A stretch of DNA of 64,000 nucleotides. It comes from Clostridiales bacterium (GTDB lineage Bacteria; Bacillota; Clostridia; Oscillospirales; Acutalibacteraceae). Location: positions 1 to 64,000 of the forward strand of contig JAAWSO010000002.1 in NCBI GenBank assembly GCA_022801595.1, in the 5' to 3' direction. The notes under the pieces are model-generated. The model was given only the letters and a program-made list of their open reading frames with translations, made no database searches and was not told the origin of the DNA. This document shows positions 25,576 to 33,789 of this stretch, piece after piece. The first letter of the stretch is position 1. Every line of letters begins with the position of its first letter. The translations under genes and the position numbers were made by a program.

Positions 25576-25873
25576 TTTTGAAAACCTGATGACAGAATTT
25601 TTCATGCGAATAAGGCTTTGTGGTCATGCGCCAAGTTTTTAGAATCTTGCAAAGGTGGGGGTGCTTATGCTTTTACTACTCCATTGTATACGCAATTGCC
25701 TACGGGATTGTACACGCTGGTGAAAGTCCAGTTGCAGACCCCCCGGGGGTGGCTAAACCGAAAAATGAAAATGGCGCTCGACCACGGGGCATACTTCATA
25801 CGCAAAAAATCTGTAAAATGAAAATTTGGGCGGTTGTTCCTGGAATTAACCGGAATCAACTATTTAAAAGTAT
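25576..25873. other. Non-coding, possibly structured stretch between TA modules
   Basis: About 300 bases without a supported gene. A GC-rich core near 25717-25752 (GGTGAAAGTCC followed by GACCCCCCGGGGGTGG) contains a strong CCCCC/GGGGG hairpin and several short complementary segments. It could be a structured RNA remnant; I cannot assign a class. Confidence 0.35.
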
Positions 25874-25902
25874 TTGACACAACAATAACTTTAAAGTATA
25901 AT
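25874..25902 (+). promoter_or_regulatory. Consensus promoter of the HigBA-like module
   Basis: TTGACA (25874-25879) and TATAAT (25897-25902) with a 17-base spacer, 24 bases before the toxin start. Confidence 0.85.
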
Positions 25903-25926
25903 AATAGGAAAGAGGGGGAAAGCTAT

Positions 25927-26289
25927 TTGCACAAGATATACTTTTACAGAGCGAAAGACGGAAGCAAACCCGTAGCCGATTATATCAGAGAGTTAAAAAG
26001 TAAATTCGATAAAGACAGCCGCATAAAACTAAGCAAAATACAGGATTATATCAACGCTTTAAGTGAATATGGTTTACAGCTTAAAGAGCCGTATATAAAG
26101 CACTTAGACGGCGAAATCTGGGAGCTTAGACCCCTTAGAGATCGGATACTTTTTGTAGCATGGCATAAAGGGAGTTTTGTACTACTCCACCAATTTATGA
26201 AGAAAACAGAGAAAACACCTGCAAGGGAGATAGAAAAAGCAAAGCGTGAGCTTGCAGACTTGATTGAAAGGGGCGTTGAGAATGAATAA
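25927..26289 (+). CDS. HigB/Gp49-like toxin
   Basis: A 120-residue basic protein of the phage Gp49/HigB (RelE superfamily) type: KIYFYRAKDGSKPVADYIRE, the conserved HLDGEIWELRPLRDRILFVA core, then FVLLHQFMKKTEKTPAREIE and KAKRELADL. Such toxins are ribosome-dependent mRNA nucleases. I start at TTG 25927, eight bases after AGAGGGGG (25911-25918). It overlaps the antitoxin start by eight bases. Toxin-first order is typical of higBA. Confidence 0.87.
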   Translation: MHKIYFYRAKDGSKPVADYIRELKSKFDKDSRIKLSKIQDYINALSEYGLQLKEPYIKHLDGEIWELRPLRDRILFVAWHKGSFVLLHQFMKKTEKTPAREIEKAKRELADLIERGVENE

Positions 26290-26572
26290 TAACGCATTGG
26301 GCGGAACATGGGACGAACTGCAAAAAGAGTTGTTCACCCCCGAAGAAATAGCCGCCAGCAACCTTAGAGTTGCTTTGATTGGGGAGCTGATTAAAGCCAG
26401 ACAAGAAAAGGGGATCAGCCAAAAGAAGCTAGAAGAATTAAGTGGAGTAAAGCAACCAATCATTGCCCGCATGGAACGAGGGATTACAAGCCCACAAATC
26501 GACACGATTTTAAAAGTGCTTGCTCCTCTTGGGAAAACATTGGCGGTTGTTCCCCTCAATCCAAGCAAATAA
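26282..26572 (+). CDS. HigA-like antitoxin (XRE family)
   Basis: A 96-residue protein with a C-terminal helix-turn-helix: LIKARQEKGISQKKLEELSG, then VKQPIIARMERG and TILKVLAPLGKTLAVVP. It neutralises the overlapping toxin and probably represses the module. ATG 26282 is seven bases after AAAGGGG. Confidence 0.87.
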   Translation: MNNNALGGTWDELQKELFTPEEIAASNLRVALIGELIKARQEKGISQKKLEELSGVKQPIIARMERGITSPQIDTILKVLAPLGKTLAVVPLNPSK

Positions 26573-26573
26573 G

Positions 26574-26613
26574 AAGCGAGCGGAAAAGGCTAGATGCTGA
26601 TCCGCTCGCTTTT
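26574..26613. terminator. Terminator between convergent TA and sigma genes
   Basis: AGCGAGCGGA (26575-26584) and TCCGCTCGCT (26601-26610) form a perfect 10-base stem followed by TTTG; the A-rich left flank allows use by the minus-strand sigma gene too. Confidence 0.8.
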
Positions 26614-26615
26614 GT

Positions 26616-27242
26616 TTATGATATGGCATGCAGCCGCTGCATTGCTTCTGCGTACCGCTCCGGCTGGCTTCCTCCGACACTTTGAAACGTTGCAACGCCT
26701 ACATGGTATGGGAACCGGATTTCATCCAGGAAGGGGCGCAGCCTTTTCCGGTTGATTGGCTTTCTCAGTCCCAAAAGTCCCCTTGCAATCGTATTTCGAA
26801 CTGCTTTTCTATCGGTGTCCATCCGCTGGGCGATTTCTTCAACTGTGTGGCCTTGATAGTACCGCTCCCGGATTGCTTTTTCCTGATCATCTGGCAGCGT
26901 TTTCAAACATTCTTCTAAAGCATTGTGTAATTGCTCTTGAAAGCAAGTATCTTCCGCACTTTCAAAAGCAAGAGCGGCGCCGCCATCGGGGATTTGTTCT
27001 AAGATGGTGCTTTCGTTGTCCTCACTGATGGGAATATCTCCAGAAATGGCGAGAATCTGTTTCTTGCCGTTTCGGGTTCCGAATTGCTCATGAATCACGG
27101 TAAGCACATGATTTGTTAGATAGGAGGTAAATTGATACCCTTTTTCCGGCTGGTACTGGTCAACCGCTCTGGATAAGGCCAGAAAGCAAGATTGCATAAT
27201 GTCCTCTTGCTCAATCCATACAGGCTTCTTTCTCTTTTCCAT
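26616..27242 (-). CDS. Sigma-70-like factor, main part (frame 2)
   Basis: 208 residues carrying the rest of region 2 (EDIMQSCFLALSRAVDQYQP then KGYQFTSYLTNHVLTVIHEQ) and region 4 (LPDDQEKAIRERYYQGHTVE then EIAQRMDTDRKAVRNTIARG). The expected N-terminal segment is encoded in another frame at 27211-27360, overlapping by 32 bases. No ribosome site precedes ATG 27242 (only GTGAAAAACGACC). A single protein would need a +1 shift in the purine-rich overlap GGAAAAGAGAAAGAAG, or the gene is broken. It is the likely regulator of element genes. Confidence 0.65.
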   Translation of the reverse strand: MEKRKKPVWIEQEDIMQSCFLALSRAVDQYQPEKGYQFTSYLTNHVLTVIHEQFGTRNGKKQILAISGDIPISEDNESTILEQIPDGGAALAFESAEDTCFQEQLHNALEECLKTLPDDQEKAIRERYYQGHTVEEIAQRMDTDRKAVRNTIARGLLGLRKPINRKRLRPFLDEIRFPYHVGVATFQSVGGSQPERYAEAMQRLHAIS

Positions 27243-27360
27243 GGTCGTTTTTCACAATCAGAAAGAAAAGCCGCTCTAGCCGCTCCCAGAGGACGGGAAA
27301 TAAAGAAGTATCCCCGTTTTGTATTTTCATAACAAGATTTTCTGTCGTTTCCTGCTGCAT
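27211..27360 (-). CDS. Sigma-70-like factor, N-terminal part (frame 1)
   Basis: 49 residues (MQQETTENLVMKIQNGDTSL then FPVLWERLERLFFLIVKND) match the start of element-borne sigma factors, which open with a short helix and LWERLERLFF. The ATG at 27360 follows AAGGGGAGC. The frame stops at 27211, inside the beginning of the main sigma reading frame, so the two form one gene interrupted by a frameshift or read by recoding. Confidence 0.6.
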   Translation of the reverse strand: MQQETTENLVMKIQNGDTSLFPVLWERLERLFFLIVKNDHGKEKEACMD

Positions 27361-27534
27361 TGACTTGCTCCCCTTTTTCTGATAAAATAAAAATGACATA
27401 CAATTCTTATCTTTCAAAGGGAGCCGCTTTCTTTCTGCTGAAAAAGAGCGGTTTTCTCTTTCTATTATACCAAAAGACCTAATGGTTTTATCGAAAACCC
27501 AGAAAACCCAACGGTTTTTTGTTTGGCTCAATTT

Positions 27535-27550
27535 TGAGCTAAAGTTATTT
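27535..27550. repeat. Element palindrome, copy 1
   Basis: GGCTCAATTTTGAGCT. Its 14-base core is the exact reverse complement of the core of the palindrome at 31881-31898 near the integrase. It lies upstream of the split sigma gene. Candidate binding site for an element regulator. Confidence 0.45.
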
Positions 27551-27620
27551 TGTGCGTCCCTTGAAAGGACGTTCAAAACGTTTTCCGTTTCTGCTTTCCA
27601 GTTCATTGTGATCTCCTTTT

Positions 27621-27866
27621 TTATGTCCGTTGGATTTCCTGGAGCAAACAGGAAGCGTAAACAAAACCGTTGATAAATCCGATTTGCTCCCTTAAAAGCT
27701 GATCTTCATTCAAGAGAAATTCAATTTCAAAATACTTTTCTTTTCCGATGATATTTTCAATATCTTCTCTTGTAAATTGTGAAAATTTATCCGCACAAGA
27801 TACAGATACTGAATTAGCATACTTCGAACTATGGCTTAAATAATTAAAAAAGATGTCGGAAATCAT
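27621..27866 (-). CDS. Hypothetical protein of the integrative element
   Basis: An 81-residue acidic, aromatic-rich protein (MISDIFFNYLSHSSKYANSV...) resembling small helical mobile-element proteins but not recognised. Its ATG overlaps the stop of the preceding gene as ATGA at 27863-27866, implying coupling, which supports its being real. Confidence 0.55.
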   Translation of the reverse strand: MISDIFFNYLSHSSKYANSVSVSCADKFSQFTREDIENIIGKEKYFEIEFLLNEDQLLREQIGFINGFVYASCLLQEIQRT

Positions 27867-28060
27867 GGGATATGCTTGCTGAATCCGTTCTTCTTGTTCT
27901 CTTTTTTCGAATTTGTATTAAAAATTCCTTCCATGTTATTCTCCTCTTTACTTTTTTGCTGGCAAGTGCTATCATTTGATTGTGATTGATAGATCATGTT
28001 ATCTTTGTTGCTTGGTTCGGTTGCCGCCGTTCCAGGCTCTTTTTTTATGCTCTGATTCAT
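27863..28060 (-). CDS. Small Asn/Lys/Gln-rich protein
   Basis: A 65-residue low-complexity, hydrophilic protein (MNQSIKKEPGTAATEPSNKD...). The ATG at 28060 follows GAAGGGATAGAC. It overlaps the next gene by ATGA. Unrecognised and probably disordered. Confidence 0.5.
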   Translation of the reverse strand: MNQSIKKEPGTAATEPSNKDNMIYQSQSNDSTCQQKSKEENNMEGIFNTNSKKENKKNGFSKHIP

Positions 28061-28062
28061 GT

Positions 28063-28204
28063 CTATCCCTTCTTTTCGGTTGTTTTGTAGATGTAAAGAT
28101 AGGCGGCCAGACGGTACACTCTCTTTAAATCCTCCGGCTTGTCCATGCGTTTTAACATAGACAGCAAAGCTTTTCGACAGTTTGTAACTTGGGGTTGTTT
28201 CATG
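28063..28204 (-). pseudogene. Frameshifted small helical protein
   Basis: The minus strand reads MKQPQVTNCRKALLSMLKRM DK up to about 28140. A one-base insertion in a T run (28139-28141) then shifts the natural continuation, PEDLKRVYRLAAYLYIYKTT, to another frame ending at TAG 28063-28065. The two pieces together give a sensible helical protein of about 46 residues. The ATG follows GGAGAGAAAGC. Judged by composition only. Confidence 0.4.
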
Positions 28205-28348
28205 GTTGCTTTCTCTCCTTATTATAAATTTCTTAGGCTTGTGACCGTGGAAACAAAAATATACAGGTATCAAATTAACCGTTCTCCCTAGTGGGTGAGA
28301 GAAACTGAAACAATTGAAAGAAAACGGCTTGTCTATGCGGTTTTTTTC

Positions 28349-28466
28349 AATTATCAAATCTTGATATTTGAAATTTTGAAATCTAGTAAACTGTTTCAAT
28401 TATCATCATTTGATAATTGAAAAATATGGCTTAAAACCTAGGTTTTTCTTTCAAATATCAAGATTT
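28349..28466. repeat. Nested palindrome cluster, possible replication origin
   Basis: AAATCTTGATATTTGAAA (28356-28373) is the exact inverted copy of 28449-28466. Between them CAATTATCA and TGATAATTG (28397-28405, 28411-28419) form a second perfect palindrome, and CAATTATCAAATC occurs at 28348-28360. The cluster directly follows the primase-helicase gene, where a replication origin or operator would be expected. Confidence 0.5.
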
Positions 28467-28475
28467 TAACCCTCA

Positions 28476-30467
28476 TTAGGGAGGTTCTTCTATTTCCACG
28501 TCCGTTTCTTCGCCGTCTTGTAGAAAATACAGATAGTTTGTACCTTTTCCTTTTCCAAGTCCTTCCACTTTAAAAACCAACAACCCTGCATCTCGTAAAC
28601 TTTTTTTCGCGTTTCTCAAGGTGGTTTGGGAAAAATTCATAGCTTTCGCAGCTTCGTTTAAATCTTTTGCGCTGCATTGTTCCTTGTCCTTCAAAAAATC
28701 CAGAATAAAATCTTCCGCATCTTGTTTAGCTCCGATTTGATAGGTTTTTTTATTCAAAAAATATCCATTTTGATAAAACCGATCATCGTTGCTAGTAAAA
28801 CCTTTGTTTATAATCACTCCATTTTCAATCGAAAAAAGCACAGTTTCACCATTTTTTCCATAATTGCTTTTTTCATGAGAAATGTAATTGATATTTTCTT
28901 GTCCGGTTTTTCCAACCAAAAAAACACTTCGGCTAATATCCCATAAATCGGAACTATCTGCAATCCGCTGCCGTCCGAACACGCCTTGTTTTTTATTGGT
29001 GTGGCAAATAATAAGAAAGGTGCAATTATATTTTGCGCCCAAACGAATCAAAGGTTCCATAATAAGGCGCATTTCATTTCGTGCAACCATATTTGTTTTT
29101 CCAACAAAAGCTTGAACGGGATCAAAAACAACAAGGGCAGGACGGTATTTTTGAATGATTTTTTCTAGTAGTGGAGAATCGAAAGAAAAATCTTTCATTT
29201 TTTCGTCATCAATTCCCATAAGGAAAATATTTTTCATATTGCCGCCGTGATTGCGAATTCTCTTTTTTAATACGGTGGAAGCATCATCTTCCGCAGAAAA
29301 GAACACTACTTTTTGAGGCTCTAAATGATAACCACCAAATTTTGAATAATCATTTTCATTCAAGAGGAATGGCATAGTACCGTTGCTGATTGATGCAACC
29401 AGAGAACACCAGACAAACGATTTTCCTGTGCCTCCATCCGCTCCTATCGTGACAATTTGACATTTTGGAATGTATCCCGGTATTAACCAATCCGCATTTT
29501 TTTCTTGTATATCATCTAAACAAACAAGCTCTATAATATCCTCTATTTCCAGCTCTGCTCCCGGCTTAAAGTCCAGTGTGAGAATGGTTAACGCTTCTAG
29601 TTTGCTCCTGAAATCGTCTGGCGTTAATTCATACGCATCTGTTGCATCTCCGTGCTCTGGGAGCGTGTCCCAATCTTCGGTAAGGTCAATTATCTTAATT
29701 TGTTTTGCGGCTCCATACAAGGCCGTAGCGGCCTTTCTGGCAAATGTTTTTCCGGGGGTGTCGTTGTCCTGGATGATATAGACGATTTTCCCAGTAAGGG
29801 CTTGTGTGTACTGGGGTTGCCAATCGCTGGCAGCACCGTCTGGGGGAGAAGTGGCGGGAAGCTGTAAGGCTTTTAGTGTTTCCACGTCCTTTTCTCCCTC
29901 GACTAAATAAACGGTATCCGCTCCGGCGATTTCGGCTAGGTTATAAAGCACAGGCTTATGATTGCCTCTACCTCTCTGCCAGTGCCCGCTTGGGTCTTGG
30001 TGGCTCCAAGTGAAGGTTTTACCGGTGGATGTTTTCCAGCGTGTTTTCTGGAAGAGGAACCCGCCTTTTTCATCGGTATAATTGTAGTGGGCGATTAGTT
30101 CCCGTTTGTTGCCCGGCTTTGCCTTACGTTCCATCGGTTCTTGAAATAGATCGCTTTCCCGCAGTCCTAATGCTTCCAGAATGTCTTTCACTTCGCAGCC
30201 GGCATGGCATTTCATAATGATTTTCTCGTCTTTTCCCGTGGAAACAGAAAGAGAGGCGTTATGATCGTCATGCGCTGGACATTTTGCGGAATACTGGTTA
30301 TTATGGCCTTTCACGCCGTCTAAGCGGGAAAGGAAGTCTTGCAAATTCAATATTTCACCTTCTTTGCTGGAATCAGGTTTTATCAGGTCGCTTGCAGGAC
30401 TTCCCGGAAGCTTCCTAGCCGCTGCCTTTACACCCTCCAAATGGGGGAGAAACTCTTGTAAAGTCAA
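28476..30467 (-). CDS. Primase-helicase with CHC2-like zinc, TOPRIM and RepA/AAA domains
   Basis: A 663-residue replication protein. Near residue 63 CPAHDDHNASLSV and, after about 12 residues, KCHAGC form a zinc-binding site like CHC2 primases. VYLVEGEKDVETL near 190 is the TOPRIM glutamate motif. GADGGTGKSF is Walker A of an AAA_25/RepA helicase, with VFFSAEDD and ALVVFDPVQAF as later motifs. A winged-helix-like tail follows. The N-terminus repeats itself: LQEFLPHLEGVK (3-14) and LQDFLSRLDGVK (42-53). It gives the element its own DNA replication. Confidence 0.85.
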   Translation of the reverse strand: MTLQEFLPHLEGVKAAARKLPGSPASDLIKPDSSKEGEILNLQDFLSRLDGVKGHNNQYSAKCPAHDDHNASLSVSTGKDEKIIMKCHAGCEVKDILEALGLRESDLFQEPMERKAKPGNKRELIAHYNYTDEKGGFLFQKTRWKTSTGKTFTWSHQDPSGHWQRGRGNHKPVLYNLAEIAGADTVYLVEGEKDVETLKALQLPATSPPDGAASDWQPQYTQALTGKIVYIIQDNDTPGKTFARKAATALYGAAKQIKIIDLTEDWDTLPEHGDATDAYELTPDDFRSKLEALTILTLDFKPGAELEIEDIIELVCLDDIQEKNADWLIPGYIPKCQIVTIGADGGTGKSFVWCSLVASISNGTMPFLLNENDYSKFGGYHLEPQKVVFFSAEDDASTVLKKRIRNHGGNMKNIFLMGIDDEKMKDFSFDSPLLEKIIQKYRPALVVFDPVQAFVGKTNMVARNEMRLIMEPLIRLGAKYNCTFLIICHTNKKQGVFGRQRIADSSDLWDISRSVFLVGKTGQENINYISHEKSNYGKNGETVLFSIENGVIINKGFTSNDDRFYQNGYFLNKKTYQIGAKQDAEDFILDFLKDKEQCSAKDLNEAAKAMNFSQTTLRNAKKSLRDAGLLVFKVEGLGKGKGTNYLYFLQDGEETDVEIEEPP

Positions 30468-30501
30468 TTTAACACCTCATTTCGAAGAAAATTTTTATTG
30501 T

Positions 30502-30672
30502 TCATTCTTCGTCACCTTCTTTCAAGTACGGAGTTTTCCCGAATTTCTGAATCAGGAACCGGGCAAACATATCCGCGCTGATTTCTGCATATTCGGCATG
30601 GAGGCAAATTACTTGCCCATCCACAACCCGATATGTAGCAGATACGGGAACGCTGATCATGTCATTTTTCAT
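30502..30672 (-). CDS. Small protein between primase and repressor
   Basis: A 56-residue acidic protein (MKNDMISVPVSATYRVVDGQ...) with a strong ribosome site TAAGGAGGACTAAGC. It begins three bases after the Cro-like gene ends and is cotranscribed with it and the primase. Unrecognised; size and position would fit an early control or excision-accessory protein. Confidence 0.6.
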   Translation of the reverse strand: MKNDMISVPVSATYRVVDGQVICLHAEYAEISADMFARFLIQKFGKTPYLKEGDEE

Positions 30673-30674
30673 GC

Positions 30675-30872
30675 TTAGTCCTCCTTAATAATTTCAGATA
30701 CTGGAACATTTAGCCCCATTGCTAATTTCCCGGCTGTTTTCGGCTCGCAGGTGCCGCGTTGGATAATCGTGCTAATGTTTTGCCTGGAAATCCCACAAGC
30801 GCTTGCAAGGGCTGCTTTGGTCATGCCTTGTTCCGCTAGTAGGGTTTCAATTTTTGTTGCGTTGATTGTCAT
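30675..30872 (-). CDS. Cro-like XRE regulator
   Basis: A 65-residue single-domain helix-turn-helix protein: TKIETLLAEQGMTKAALASA then CGISRQNISTIIQRGTCEPK and LAMGLNVPVSEIIKED. It is the first gene of the leftward operon running through the primase, and divergent from the repressor at 31006, so it takes the Cro position of a lysogeny-type switch. RBS AGGAGGAG. Confidence 0.85.
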   Translation of the reverse strand: MTINATKIETLLAEQGMTKAALASACGISRQNISTIIQRGTCEPKTAGKLAMGLNVPVSEIIKED

Positions 30873-30887
30873 GGTGTTCTCCTCCTA

Positions 30888-30982
30888 AAAAGTAATTTAT
30901 AGGCACATTGTAATGGATATAAATGTAATTGTCAAGCACTTTAATGAGGATACTTGACAAAATCGTGCCTATAAGTTACTTT
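30888..30982. promoter_or_regulatory. Divergent promoters with paired inverted operators
   Basis: Two 18-base inverted copies flank the region: AAAGTAATTTATAGGCAC (30888-30905) and GTGCCTATAAGTTACTTT (30965-30982), one mismatch. Leftward promoter: TTGACA (30935-30930) and TACAAT (30912-30907), spacer 17. Rightward promoter: TTGACA (30954-30959) and TACTTT (30977-30982), spacer 17, its -10 inside the right operator copy. The left copy covers the leftward start site. Confidence 0.75.
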
Positions 30983-31005
30983 ATAATAAAAGAAAGGAGG
31001 AATAT

Positions 31006-31398
31006 ATGAATTTTTATAAAATAAAAGAAGCTCGAAAAGCGGCTCATTTTACACAAGAGCAGCTTGCCGATGCATTAGGAATAAATCGTGCTACTTTGTC
31101 AAAATATGAAACCGGTGAAATCGAACCTTCCATCTCCCAATTACAAAGAATTGCTCAAGAACTTCATATTAGCCCGATTTTGTTACTGCCGGATTTTCTG
31201 ATTGAATCATGGGAAAGTGGAAAGGAATATGGCAGCGATGAAATAGCACAAAAAATTTTGGAATACGGATATCAGATATCAGACGATGAACAAGCACTAG
31301 TAAACATGTATTGGAAACTTAATGCATTAGGTAGAGGAACTGCTTTAGAGCGTATAAAGGAACTCACTGAAATACCTCGATATGTGGAACGAAAATAA
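31006..31398 (+). CDS. Repressor-type XRE regulator
   Basis: A 130-residue protein with an N-terminal helix-turn-helix (KIKEARKAAHFTQEQLADAL then GINRATLSKYETGEIEPSIS) and a helical C-terminal part (EQALVNMYWKLNALGRGTAL), without a LexA-type peptidase. The C-terminal layout resembles compact phage/ICE repressors. RBS AGAAAGGAGG. Opposes the Cro-like gene at 30675 across the paired operators. Confidence 0.85.
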   Translation: MNFYKIKEARKAAHFTQEQLADALGINRATLSKYETGEIEPSISQLQRIAQELHISPILLLPDFLIESWESGKEYGSDEIAQKILEYGYQISDDEQALVNMYWKLNALGRGTALERIKELTEIPRYVERK

Positions 31399-31404
31399 AA
31401 TCAA

Positions 31405-31677
31405 TCAATCCAAAAAAAAGAGTAGCAAAATGCTATCCCCACTGCGTGTGGAATATGTACCGGTTTTTCGGATAGATGGTAATACTTCAGAAGTCACCCA
31501 CTTGCGGAATGGTTTTGCTTCTGGTTTGTCACTACGCAAAATTACGTTGTACAGGTCGGATTCGTTGATGATGGTAGTAGATTGCTTGCGGCCTAAAGAA
31601 TCGGTGAGGGGTGTTTGGCACACCTCATCATCTTCTAAACGTGTGGCTCTCGCCCACACGTTGCGATAAGTCATCAA
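31405..31677 (-). pseudogene. Truncated BRO-N antirepressor remnant
   Basis: The frame contains the second half of a BRO-N domain: NVWARATRLEDDEVCQTPLT, then TTIINESDLYNVILRSDKPE and FRKWVTSEVLPSIRKTGTYS. The first about 40 residues normally preceding this and the C-terminal antirepressor domain are absent, and there is no ribosome site. It is probably a leftover of an antirepressor that once acted on the neighbouring repressor switch. Confidence 0.65.
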
Positions 31678-32141
31678 AAGTAATCGGAGATTTCGGAGCC
31701 CCTAAAAAAGGGGGGGATTTGAAATCCAACCCTTGGAAACACGATAACTGACCAACCGTCCGTTTTTCGGGCGAAGCCCATTGTGGGAAAATAACGCCGT
31801 CCGAATTTCGGACAGCGTTTTGTTATCAAGTTTCCCGGGGTGCTCATCTAGTGAGTACCCTCACTCGCTCAAAGTAAGATCGGCTCAAAATTGAGCCGAA
31901 CGTTATAGATATTGGTTTCACGGTTTTTGCAAGACCAATTCTTCCGCTAGTTTTTTCCCCACAAGTGGGGAGGAAATTAAATGTGTCCAAAAATGGCTGC
32001 ATTTTATAGCCATACAAAGCCCACTTGTAGGAAAAACGCTATCGAGTTAAAAGGGTGTCCAATCAAAAAGGCACCCTAAATCAAATCTAGGGCGTAAGGT
32101 AAATTTACTTCGTCCGTTTTTCAGGCGAAACAGAATGAAAG
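31678..32141. other. Palindrome-rich non-coding region before the integrase
   Basis: About 460 bases with no gene but many perfect or near-perfect palindromes: TCCGAA/TTCGGA within 31791-31817, CGGCTCAAAATTGAGCCG (31881-31898), CCCCACAAGTGGGG (31957-31970), ATGGCT/AGCCAT (31993-32013) and GGGTGTCC/GGCACCC near 32052-32079. The density is unlike the rest of the window. It may hold integrase control sites or an origin. Confidence 0.5.
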
Positions 32142-32168
32142 AAGCCAGGCGCATTGCCTGGCTTTTAT
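32142..32168 (+). terminator. Hairpin terminator just before the integrase gene
   Basis: AAGCCAGGC (32142-32150) and GCCTGGCTT (32156-32164) with a five-base loop and a short T tail, placed immediately before the integrase ribosome site at about 32171. It would insulate or attenuate integrase expression. Confidence 0.65.
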
Positions 32169-32184
32169 AGAAAGGAGTTGTCTT

Positions 32185-33679
<1,495 letters not shown>

Positions 33680-33717
33680 ATATTCTATTTATGCGCTATC
33701 TCTTGGGCACAAATAGA

Positions 33718-33746
33718 ATTATATAATAGTTTCTAGGGAAAGTCAA
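33718..33746 (-). promoter_or_regulatory. Promoter of tRNA-fMet
   Basis: Minus strand TTGACT (33746-33741) and TATAAT (33723-33718), spacer 17, about 40 bases before the mature tRNA 5' end. Confidence 0.8.
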
Positions 33747-33789
33747 TAGATTTCTGAAATTTTTTCTGATTTTCTTACTTTTTTTCTAC

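Noticed and set aside
25719-25752. Cobalamin riboswitch
   Set aside because: GGTGAAAGTCC resembles part of the B12 box region, but the conserved surrounding blocks are missing and no cobalamin gene is nearby.
25618-25877. Short plus-strand frames between the TA modules
   Set aside because: No ribosome sites, inconsistent overlapping frames and odd composition; treated as non-coding.
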